From Acidobacteriota bacterium (GTDB taxonomy: Bacteria; Acidobacteriota; Polarisedimenticolia; Polarisedimenticolales; Polarisedimenticolaceae): a DNA stretch of 24,207 bases. The position numbers and the translations under genes are program-made. Under the pieces are notes generated by a model. The model worked only from the letters and a program-made list of their open reading frames with translations, did not search any database and was not told where the DNA came from. Below, piece after piece: positions 18,501-24,090 of this stretch. The stretch spans positions 5,076 to 29,282 of the forward strand of contig WVWW01000296.1 in assembly GCA_011773795.1 (NCBI GenBank), in the 5' to 3' direction. The number at the start of each line of letters is the position of its first letter. Positions within the stretch are counted from its first letter, which is position 1.

Positions 18501-20268
18501 CGAGATCTGGCCGCCGTTCGCCACGATCGTGATGGGCGGTCTGATCACCTCGACCCTCTTGACGTTGCTCGTGATCCCGGTCGGCTTCGTGTTCCTGCAC
18601 CGGCTCGACCGGCTGTTCGGCAAGCTCGGTCCGTGGATCGTGATCGCCTGGGCCGGAGCGACGGCCGCGGTCATGACCCCGCTGATCGTCACCGAGCAGA
18701 TCAACTCGTTGACCTGGCAGGTGATCACGACGCTGCTCGTCGCCGCGTTGTTGCTGGGGATCGCGGTGTGGATCTTCCGCCGCCCGGAGCGTCCCGAGCC
18801 GCACCGGGAAGAGAACGCTCCGCCGCTGCTCCGCGTGACCTCGCTGTACAAGATCTACGACCGCCCGGGGCCCGTGCGTCGCGCATGGTGGTCGCCCACG
18901 ACGTTCGCGCATCACGTGCGCCGCCTCGGCGGCCAGGTGTTCGACCCGTCTCGGGCGCGCGCGGCGCTGGTCTCCTACGTCCTGGTGCTGGCGGCCGTGT
19001 CGTACCTCGCGGTCGAGCTCAACTCCGTCGGCTGGCGCGTCGTCGCGATGTTCGTCGCCGCGTGGCTGGCGTCGCGCCTGCTGCTGGAGGCGCGCCGCGC
19101 GCGCGGTCTCGCCGACGAGTGGGGCAAGGTCCTTCCCGGAGGGGTCGAGGGGTGGCTGGCCTTCGCGGCGCCGTGGGTCGCGCTCGCGACCGCGAGCTGG
19201 GTCTTCCACTTCGGTCCGCGTTTCTCCGAGTCCACGATCCGCATGCACGCGGCGATGCCCTACATCCTGGCGTTCTTCATCGGCCTGATCCAGGCCGGTC
19301 GTAACACCGCGAAGAAGCTGGCCGCCGGACAGATCGAGCCCAAGCCGCCGACCGGCAGGTTGAAACGGACGCGTGGCTTGTGGAGAAGCTTTAGCCGTTG
19401 GGCCTTCGGCCGCGACCTGCCCAGAGGCGAGGTGCGTGCCGTCTCCGACGTGAGCTTCGAGGCGGCCGGCGGGATGGTCGGCATCCTCGGCCCCAACGGG
19501 GCGGGCAAGACGACGATGCTGCGCAACCTCGCCGGCATCCTCGACCCGACCGTCGGCACGATCCGCCTCGGCGGCGTACGACTGGAGAAGCTGCGCAGAT
19601 ATCTCGCGCGCTACATCGGCTACCTGCCGCAGGACTTCGGCCTGCCGACCGACCTGACCGCCCGCGAGTACCTCGAGTACTACGCGCTGCTCTACGGGCT
19701 GCCGGCCGAGCGGCGCAACGATCGCATCGAGCGGTTGCTCACCGAAGTCGGGCTCGGCGAGCGCGCGAACGAGAAGATCGGCGGCTACTCCGGCGGGATG
19801 CGACAACGGGTGGCGGTGGCGCGAACGCTGCTGCGACTGCCGCCCGTGATCATCGTCGACGAGCCGACGGTCGGCCTCGACCCGCGCGAGCGCATCCGCT
19901 TCCGCAACCTGCTCTCGCGGCTGGCCGAGGGGCGCATCGTGCTGTTCTCGACCCACGTCGTCGAGGACGTCGAGGTCGCCTGCGAACGCGTGATCGTGAT
20001 GGCCGGCGGACGGATGGTCTTCGACGGCCCACCGGCCGACCTGTCGCGGATCGCCGAGGGCCGTGCCTGGATCGCGTTCCTGTTGCCCGGCGAAGAGGAG
20101 TCCCTCCCCGAGGATGCCCAGATCGTCGACGAGGTGCCGCAGGCAAGCGGGGCGTCGATGACGCGCATCCTGTGCAGCGAGAAGCCGCACCCCGAGGCGA
20201 CCGCGGACCCGCCCTCACTGCAGGACGGTTACCTGTGGCTCGTCGGGAAGGCGGGGGCGGAAGCATGA
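15502..20268 (+). CDS. RND permease fused to a C-terminal ABC ATPase
   Basis: A single uninterrupted 1588-residue frame. Residues 1-1035 are a complete RND permease: TM1 at 10-30, Asp400-Asn401 in TM4 (MLVDNSIVVYE), Asn943-Pro944 in TM10 and TM12 ending near 1033. A run of 11 glycines (660-670) lies in the second porter half. Two extra hydrophobic segments follow (1044-1063, 1072-1091). LLRVTSLYKIY (1109-1119) then looks like the first strand and A-loop of an ABC ATPase. A stretch with four hydrophobic segments intervenes (about 1154-1172, 1178-1196, 1217-1236, 1249-1266). The ATPase resumes at ~1309: Walker A GPNGAGKT (1330-1337), Q-loop Gln1377, signature SGGM (1430-1433), Walker B Asp1453-Glu1454, His1485. 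All are intact. The ATPase probably serves the small permease encoded next (ATGA overlap). Fusion of RND and ABC halves in one chain is highly unusual; a sequencing merge cannot be excluded but nothing in the frame suggests it. Confidence 0.9.
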   Translation: MNVLSLPVRRPVATAMFFLAVLMLGVIAWLRIPVELMPPVAGNELFIQFSRPGSEPAVVEREMLLPLEARVSELADVDETWAQINDSSGTMGIRFASHVDLKVRELELRRVGSELVRNQPRGSSIDIQSQDLSAVSRFVMVAQITGMDDRNALLDFVEERIEPRLLAVPDVSQVLTAGGQPREVTVEIDPDRCASAGVFPQQVTAALARAVRRLDYLGGTEDEAGRTAIVLDGRPEGLVSLANLRVDSTRPVLLRHVAEIDYGTGQEFMRFRVNGQPTVGMILFQDDGANLIRLGHNLREKMDELREEFAVYGIDFVVNFDAAETVEEQLDRLKTLAVSGFFIALAVLYLFLRQWRAVGVVAVAVPGSLLAALSLLFLAGQSINLITLFGLAVGIGMLVDNSIVVYEAVQRRLEQGADPDTAAVDGVRRTVRAILAASVTNAVVFVPVAFIDFEQTIIREILVVMALAIILPVLASVIVAIGLVPLLARRLAAPAAIRRILKRRRQREHQAGLLAPDRPRALFSAGLVVALRRPGAWVALVVAAVVGTVIFALPQVIVSAATQEPPEAKQLRFNVTLENSSSLDTASSSFERLETAAMELEGVEIVEAVIREDGGALTVHLPSERERPEELNATRVREVVRGAAREISGLEIGTTNTGFGGGGGGGGGGGNDLASVLGQGPASVVLSGPDSAQLNRLAIEIQGQLQSIPEVGETVLEGSPGQPELRVSPDLQAMHAFGLLPDQVLPALNILRREGVPLGIGFTTHDGREIPMTVRRIEGEKRAQQELSELRLATPAGVLPLSALSSVRRMPATQAIIHHNGRREISVDYRLSDDAPKTGPARKNLDEQLRQAIQGVHRPAGYTIEAPEAGDSFDWFKTLLVPVLLLLYAVLAVTFESMTLPLLVLLALPLTILGATWALFLAGMPADMMALVGALALIGLTVNPAILLVDRMQTRAWQGGMPPGAAALAAVRERARPVLMTATTTVAGLWPLALVTGRENEIWPPFATIVMGGLITSTLLTLLVIPVGFVFLHRLDRLFGKLGPWIVIAWAGATAAVMTPLIVTEQINSLTWQVITTLLVAALLLGIAVWIFRRPERPEPHREENAPPLLRVTSLYKIYDRPGPVRRAWWSPTTFAHHVRRLGGQVFDPSRARAALVSYVLVLAAVSYLAVELNSVGWRVVAMFVAAWLASRLLLEARRARGLADEWGKVLPGGVEGWLAFAAPWVALATASWVFHFGPRFSESTIRMHAAMPYILAFFIGLIQAGRNTAKKLAAGQIEPKPPTGRLKRTRGLWRSFSRWAFGRDLPRGEVRAVSDVSFEAAGGMVGILGPNGAGKTTMLRNLAGILDPTVGTIRLGGVRLEKLRRYLARYIGYLPQDFGLPTDLTAREYLEYYALLYGLPAERRNDRIERLLTEVGLGERANEKIGGYSGGMRQRVAVARTLLRLPPVIIVDEPTVGLDPRERIRFRNLLSRLAEGRIVLFSTHVVEDVEVACERVIVMAGGRMVFDGPPADLSRIAEGRAWIAFLLPGEEESLPEDAQIVDEVPQASGASMTRILCSEKPHPEATADPPSLQDGYLWLVGKAGAEA

Positions 20269-20963
20269 AGGGCCGGATCCGAGATCAGGCGCGCCTGATC
20301 CACCACGCCGCCCGTACCGTCGGCGGGCGCTTCTTCTGGCTGGCGCCTCTGCTCCCGTTGCTGTGGCTCGGCTTCCAGTACATCCGCGTGATCCTCGGCT
20401 GGCGCGAGACCTCGTACGAGGCGGCCGACGCGCAGAACACCTTGATCGGCTTCCCGCTGGCCGTACTGGCCGCCGGGCTCGGCGTTCGCGTGATCGCCGG
20501 CGAGATCGATCGACGGACGCTGGAGATCGCCTACACCGTTCCCGGCGGGGCGCACCGTGTCTGGCTGGCGAAGCTCGGCGCCGTGTTCATGATCCTCGTC
20601 GCCTCCGAGGCGCTGCTGGCGCTCGCCACGTACGTGTTCCTGACGTCCTACCCGTGGGGCGCCCTCTACGGCGCGATGCAGGGGGCCGTCTTCTTCATGG
20701 TGATGGCCATGGCGTTGGGTGCGTTGTTCAAGAGCGAGGCTGCGGGTGCGATGGTCTGCGCGGGGGTGCTGACGCTCGCGCTGATGACGACGTCGCTACG
20801 GATCTCGCCGTTCTTCAACGTCGAGCTGGTCTCCGAGCTGACCGCCGTCGAGCGGATCGCGAGGCTGGTGCAGAACCGCATCGGTTACGTGATCCTGACG
20901 GTGGCCGTGCTGCTGCTGACCTTCGGCCGCGCCGAGCAACGCGAACGGCTGCTCTCGGGTTAA
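20265..20963 (+). CDS. ABC-2-type transporter permease subunit
   Basis: A 232-residue integral membrane protein, last gene of the operon, starting in a 4-bp ATGA overlap with the RND-ABC fusion gene. It has six hydrophobic segments at roughly 25-45, 64-84, 100-125, 132-152, 158-175 and 210-226. Gly-Glu-Ile-Asp-Arg-Arg-Thr-Leu-Glu after segment 2 is the cytoplasmic E-x(2)-R-T-L type coupling motif of ABC-2 permeases (compare FEVRSRDVRERVVE in the larger permease upstream). It has no periplasmic domain. The evident partner is the ATPase at the C terminus of the preceding protein, which would tie this ABC exporter physically to the RND pump. The substrate is unknown. Its TAA stop shares the palindrome TTAA with the stop of the convergent methyltransferase gene. 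Confidence 0.85.
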   Translation: MKGRIRDQARLIHHAARTVGGRFFWLAPLLPLLWLGFQYIRVILGWRETSYEAADAQNTLIGFPLAVLAAGLGVRVIAGEIDRRTLEIAYTVPGGAHRVWLAKLGAVFMILVASEALLALATYVFLTSYPWGALYGAMQGAVFFMVMAMALGALFKSEAAGAMVCAGVLTLALMTTSLRISPFFNVELVSELTAVERIARLVQNRIGYVILTVAVLLLTFGRAEQRERLLSG

Positions 20964-21676
20964 CGGTTCTTCAGACGCTGCAGCCCGCCGTACATCCAGC
21001 GCGGCAACAGTCTGCGCGCGCGACGCTTGTAGTACATGCCCCGTAGGCGTCTGTACTGCGCTCCGAGTGCGGCGTCGCCGGTCCCGCCGTCTTGCGCCAG
21101 ATCGAGGAAGGCCCACAACGCGCCCGCGGGCTCGTCCAGCGGCTGGTCGTTCTCGTCGACCTCGTGGTAGCGCTTGCAGGCGACGAAGCTCCAGTCGTCG
21201 TCGAAATCCCCGGGCTCCCAGCCGGAGCGATGGGTCTGCCAGTAGCCGCCCTCCATGCCCCAGCGGTCCTTCTTGTCCGTATCACCGTAGTCCTGGGGCA
21301 TGTAGCCCAGCGGGGTGAAGATCATCACCTGGCGCCGCGCAAGCCTGCGCGCCTGGCGCAGCAGCTCGAGACCGTCGTCTTTTTCGAGGTGCTCGATCAC
21401 GTCGAGCGCGAAGACGCTGTCGACCGACTTGTCGGGCAGCTTCGCGAGGGCGTCCTGCCAGGTGCTGTTGAGGAACACGAACCGCGGGTCGTCACCGACG
21501 CTCTCGCGCATCCGCTCGATGTAGGGAGCGAACGGTTCCACGCAGATGTGGATCAGGGGGAAGACGTGTTTCTGGGGCCGGATGCCGGGACCGACGTCGA
21601 GCACGACGTCGGCGAGCTGGACGCGTTCCGCGATCGCGTCGGGCACGGCTTCCCTTTCGAGCCAGGTGACGTTCAC
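20960..21676 (-). CDS. Class I SAM-dependent methyltransferase
   Basis: A 238-residue Rossmann-fold methyltransferase. Motif I is VVLDVGPGIRPQ (residues 24-35), followed by the acidic strand end CVEP (Glu47), a motif-II/III region VDSVFALDVIEHL (85-97) typical of methyltransferase type 11/23 enzymes, and the strand QVMIFTPLGYMP. The later HRSGWEPGDF segment is often seen in methyltransferases of polysaccharide and small-molecule pathways. The basic C-terminal tail (YYKRRARRLLPRWMYGG) could contact membrane or nucleic acid. Substrate is unknown. The GTG start at 21676 gives the family-like beginning and stands 7 nt after a -10-like box with no Shine-Dalgarno. The gene is monocistronic, convergent with the transport operon (stops overlap by 4 bp) and insulated from the upstream sigma operon by a terminator. 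Confidence 0.88.
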   Translation of the reverse strand: MNVTWLEREAVPDAIAERVQLADVVLDVGPGIRPQKHVFPLIHICVEPFAPYIERMRESVGDDPRFVFLNSTWQDALAKLPDKSVDSVFALDVIEHLEKDDGLELLRQARRLARRQVMIFTPLGYMPQDYGDTDKKDRWGMEGGYWQTHRSGWEPGDFDDDWSFVACKRYHEVDENDQPLDEPAGALWAFLDLAQDGGTGDAALGAQYRRLRGMYYKRRARRLLPRWMYGGLQRLKNR

Positions 21677-21713
21677 GCGGGGCAGGCTAGCGTCGAGCCT
21701 TCGTCGAGGTCAA
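21677..21713 (-). promoter_or_regulatory. Promoter of the methyltransferase gene (leaderless)
   Basis: On the minus strand TTGACC (complement of 21708-21713) is followed after 18 bp by TAGCCT (complement of 21684-21689), then 7 nt to the GTG. This is the only one of the four leaderless-type starts with a good -35 box. Confidence 0.5.
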
Positions 21714-21725
21714 GCGGTGTCGGAA

Positions 21726-21760
21726 ACCAAAAAAAGAAGACGCAGCCGGGCGGCCGCGTC
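21726..21760 (-). terminator. Rho-independent terminator of the sigma/anti-sigma operon
   Basis: Minus-strand stem of 9 pairs (GACGCGGCC with GGCTGCGTC, one G-U wobble; plus-strand arms 21739-21747 and 21752-21760) with a 4-nt loop, followed by TTCTTTTTTT. It lies 28 bp after the stop of the small membrane protein gene and upstream of the methyltransferase promoter. There is no U-run in the plus direction, so it acts on the minus strand only. Confidence 0.85.
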
Positions 21761-21788
21761 CTCGCGATCGTCTGCATTCATGTCGGTT

Positions 21789-22397
21789 CTATTCGCTCAT
21801 CCGGTCCTTGACCGCCAGACCGACGAGGTAGACACCGATGAGGATCGGTGCGACCGGCCACCAGTCCTCGACCCAGGCGAGCGACATGTCGTACTTCGTG
21901 TAGGAGAGCGCGATCAGGCCGACGACGATCAGGCCGATGCCGGCGAAGATCGATCCGCCCATGCCGGGTAGCTTCATCTCGGGCGGAAACGCGTCGACGT
22001 CCTTCCCTCCGGCGAGTACCTGGTTATAGAACGATGCTCGACGGCCCGCGTCGATCATGTTGTGCAACCAGAAGAATGCGAGGAACAACCCGAGGAAGGG
22101 TGCCAGGTCGTCCACGTCGCCGCTGGCCAGCAGGGTGATGACGCCGGCAATGACGATGATGTAGGTGAAGCCGCGCACGTAGTAGCCGGTGTACACCTGG
22201 CCCAGGCCCGGCATTGCCGACAGGCAGCAGGCGAGCGCGGGGGACTTGGCCCGCGGATCCTGCGCCACGCTGGCGGGTGTCTGGAAGAACCCCGCGGGAC
22301 CCGGCGCCGGGGCGACCGGCGGCGGCTGCGGTGGGGCCTGTTGTTCGACGACCGGCGGTGCCGGTGGGTTCGTCTGGTTTTCTTCGCTGCCGTTCAT
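21789..22397 (-). CDS. Small membrane protein with Pro-rich N terminus, sigma-operon partner
   Basis: A 202-residue protein I cannot assign to a characterised function. Residues 1-50 are disordered and Pro/Gln-rich (PPAPPVVEQQAPPQPPP). KSPALACCLSAMPGLGQVYTGYYVRG (51-76) matches the 'SP-x-LA…S-x-x-PGLGQ-x-Y-x-G' signature at the start of TM2/DUF5683-like small membrane proteins. Four hydrophobic segments follow (about 74-92, 98-114, 149-167, 180-197), with a polar loop containing DAGRRASFYNQVL between the second and third. The ATG at 22397 overlaps the anti-sigma stop by ATGA and has GGAG upstream, fixing the start; the longer open frame running back through the anti-sigma gene is spurious. 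As third gene of the ECF operon it may be a target or accessory of the signalling system; that is inference. The terminator lies just downstream. Confidence 0.82.
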   Translation of the reverse strand: MNGSEENQTNPPAPPVVEQQAPPQPPPVAPAPGPAGFFQTPASVAQDPRAKSPALACCLSAMPGLGQVYTGYYVRGFTYIIVIAGVITLLASGDVDDLAPFLGLFLAFFWLHNMIDAGRRASFYNQVLAGGKDVDAFPPEMKLPGMGGSIFAGIGLIVVGLIALSYTKYDMSLAWVEDWWPVAPILIGVYLVGLAVKDRMSE

Positions 22398-23323
22398 TTG
22401 CTTTCTCCGTTCGTTGAAGCCTCTTCCTGCGTTTGCTCTTGTTCGCTCTCGGTGTCTGACGCAATCGAGTCCCAAAGGGTTCCCAGGTCTCGTTTCGCCT
22501 TGCGATAGACGTCTCCCGAGCTGACCGATGCCTTGACGACGAGCGTGCGGGTGACCTTGCGTGTCGTGAACCAGGCCTCGCTCGCGGCGGTGTTGATCCC
22601 GGCCTCGAGCTCGACGAAGGGTTGCTCGATCTTGTTCGGGTCGGTTTGCGCGAGCTCGAGCGCCTTCTGCGGCACGGCGGCCAGCGGCGAACCGGGGAAC
22701 GAGACCAGCAGGACGAGCACGACGCTCATCACGTAGGCGCCTTCCCAGGCGATGCGCGGGCGCTGGATCAGCGTGCCGAACCAGGCCTCGACGCGGGCGG
22801 CCCACCGCGCGGCGACCGACTGCCGGTGGGCGGTCGCGGCCATCACCTCGTCGAGGAAGCGCTCGTCGGGCTCGACCTCGGCAAACGCCGCAAGCGTCGG
22901 CTCGACCCAAGCGGGCAGCCGGGCGGACGTCGCGGCCAGCACGTCGCCGGTGAAGCTCGCATCGGCCTCGGCCTCGGCCAGCGCGGGCAGGTCGGCGCTC
23001 ATCGTCCGCATCACGGCGGCGAGCGCCGCACACTCCGCGCAGTGAGCGACGTGACCCGAGATCAGCTCCGTGTCGAGCGCGTCGAGCGAGCCGTCGATCC
23101 AGTCGGGGAGACGCTCGACGGACTGCTCGCAGCCGTTCTTCGAGGTGCGGCTCAGCACGGCGCGCGTCAGGTCTTCGTCAGCGTTCTCGTGCTCGAGGCC
23201 GGCCACCAGCGCCGCGCACTCCGTGCACGATTCGAGGTGCGACGTGACACGCTCGCGACCGGCCGCGTCGAGCGATCCGTCGACGTAGTCGAACAGCAGG
23301 TCCTGGATCCGTTCGCAGCTCAT
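22394..23323 (-). CDS. Zinc-finger anti-sigma factor with repeated modules
   Basis: A 309-residue membrane-anchored anti-sigma factor, the expected cytoplasmic inhibitor of the ECF sigma encoded just upstream. Two zf-HC2/ZAS-type modules have identical spacing: Cys3, His29-x3-Cys33-x2-Cys36 and Cys65, His91-x3-Cys95-x2-Cys98, offset by 62 residues. A third copy (about 124-165, RLPAWVEPTLAAF… FLDEVMAAT) keeps the flanking pattern but has no Cys/His ligands. One transmembrane segment lies at about 195-216, and the C-terminal ~90 residues would be extracytoplasmic, ending in a Glu/Gln/Ser-rich tail. Start ATG 23323 overlaps the sigma stop by ATGA, with GGGAG 6 nt upstream. Release would need proteolysis or a conformational signal; the window holds no obvious site-1 protease. 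Confidence 0.88.
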   Translation of the reverse strand: MSCERIQDLLFDYVDGSLDAAGRERVTSHLESCTECAALVAGLEHENADEDLTRAVLSRTSKNGCEQSVERLPDWIDGSLDALDTELISGHVAHCAECAALAAVMRTMSADLPALAEAEADASFTGDVLAATSARLPAWVEPTLAAFAEVEPDERFLDEVMAATAHRQSVAARWAARVEAWFGTLIQRPRIAWEGAYVMSVVLVLLVSFPGSPLAAVPQKALELAQTDPNKIEQPFVELEAGINTAASEAWFTTRKVTRTLVVKASVSSGDVYRKAKRDLGTLWDSIASDTESEQEQTQEEASTNGESK

Positions 23324-23889
23324 ACGGCGCTCCCGTACGAGGGATCGAGGATCCGGATACGCCGCGCGAGCTCGCTGCGCGCGCGGTTGGAACGCGACTT
23401 CACGGTGCCCACCGGCACCGACAACATGGTGGCGATCTCCTCGAGCTTGAGACCCTGGATCTCCTTGAGCAGGATCATCTCGCGGTTGGTCTCGGACATC
23501 TCGTCCAGCGCGGCATAGAGCATTTCCGCGCGTTCGCCGGTCGCGGCCTGTTGCTCGACACTGGGACCCTCGGCCGGGATCTGCGGGTCTTCCTCGACGG
23601 GCACGGCCCGTTCGGGGGTGCGCACCTTGATCCGGCGCAAACGGTCGATGCAGCAGTTGCGCGCCAGACTCAGCATCCATGGAACGAACCGTTCGCCGCC
23701 CTGGAAGCTGTCGAGCCGCTCGTAGACCCGAATGAAGATGTCCTGGGCCACGTCACGGGCCTCCTCGGGATCGCGCATGTAGTGCCGGGCAAGACCGAGG
23801 ACGCGTCCCTGGTACTTCCGGACCAGGGCCTCCCAGGCCAGCGCATCGCCCCGGCGGCAGCGCGCGATCAGCGTTGTGACGTCGACCAC
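23320..23889 (-). CDS. ECF-family RNA polymerase sigma factor
   Basis: A 189-residue group-4 (extracytoplasmic function) sigma-70 factor. Region 2 spans about 10-85 (LVRKYQGRVLGLARHYMRDPEEARDVAQDIFIRVYERLDSF, then WMLSLARNCCIDRLRR for -10 recognition). A variable linker rich in Glu/Pro follows (~88-125). Region 4 spans about 125-178 (EMSETNREMILLKEIQGLKLEEIATMLSVPVGTVKSRSNRARSELARR), the helix-turn-helix for the -35. It would direct RNA polymerase to stress-type promoters and is held by the adjacent anti-sigma. The start is GTG at 23889, supported by AGGAG five bases upstream and by the usual ECF N terminus. Overlap with the anti-sigma gene implies translational coupling and stoichiometric production. 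Target promoters cannot be defined from the window. Confidence 0.95.
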   Translation of the reverse strand: MVDVTTLIARCRRGDALAWEALVRKYQGRVLGLARHYMRDPEEARDVAQDIFIRVYERLDSFQGGERFVPWMLSLARNCCIDRLRRIKVRTPERAVPVEEDPQIPAEGPSVEQQAATGERAEMLYAALDEMSETNREMILLKEIQGLKLEEIATMLSVPVGTVKSRSNRARSELARRIRILDPSYGSAV

Positions 23890-23894
23890 TCCAA

Positions 23895-23899
23895 CTCCT
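23895..23899 (-). promoter_or_regulatory. Shine-Dalgarno deciding the GTG start of the sigma gene
   Basis: AGGAG on the minus strand with a 5-nt spacer to GTG at 23889. It supports this non-ATG start as first codon. Confidence 0.65.
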
Positions 23900-23982
23900 G
23901 ACGAATCGGGGGGCCGTGCGTCGCCCGCCCCTCGTTACTGGAGACGCAGCCTTCCGGCGGGGGGTTCCCCACCCTGACGAGC

Positions 23983-23988
23983 ATTTTA
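23983..23988 (-). promoter_or_regulatory. Weak candidate -10 (TAAAAT) for the sigma operon
   Basis: TAAAAT on the minus strand (complement of 23983-23988), about 95 bp before the sigma GTG. TTGTTT stands only 12 bp upstream, too close for a standard -35. This AT-rich patch is the only plausible box in the GC-rich 23890-24090 divergent region. Confidence 0.25.
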
Positions 23989-24039
23989 GGTCCGGAGCCG
24001 AAACAACCGGTTTCTAAAGGTTTCTTGACACCCAAAAGG

Positions 24040-24068
24040 TTGACTCCGTCGGGTCGATCCGGTGTGAT
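24040..24068 (+). promoter_or_regulatory. Candidate promoter of the right-edge gene
   Basis: TTGACT (24040-24045), a 17-bp spacer and TGTGAT (24063-24068, 4 of 6 consensus). A consensus TTGACA also occurs at 24025-24030 but has no -10-like partner at 16-18 bp. Shine-Dalgarno GGAAAGGG (24076-24083) follows, 7 nt before the ATG at 24091. Confidence 0.4.
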
Positions 24069-24090
24069 GGCCCTCGGAAAGGGACTCCCC

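Noticed and set aside
15517..20190. Large minus-strand open frames (614 and 655 codons) under the RND-ABC gene, and similar ones at 8902-10230 and 12413-13588
   Set aside because: Their compositions are His/Asp/Arg/Gln-rich shadows of the plus-strand genes, with no motifs or ribosome sites.
15502..20268. Possibility that the RND-ABC fusion is an assembly or frameshift artefact
   Set aside because: The frame is continuous and codon usage is uniform. The linking segments contain plausible membrane helices, and both flanking junctions are ATGA overlaps like the rest of the operon. It cannot be fully excluded without reads.
22398..23033. Upstream extension of the small membrane protein frame (would make 414 residues)
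   Set aside because: It lies inside the anti-sigma gene in another phase. The ATGA overlap and GGAG support 22397.
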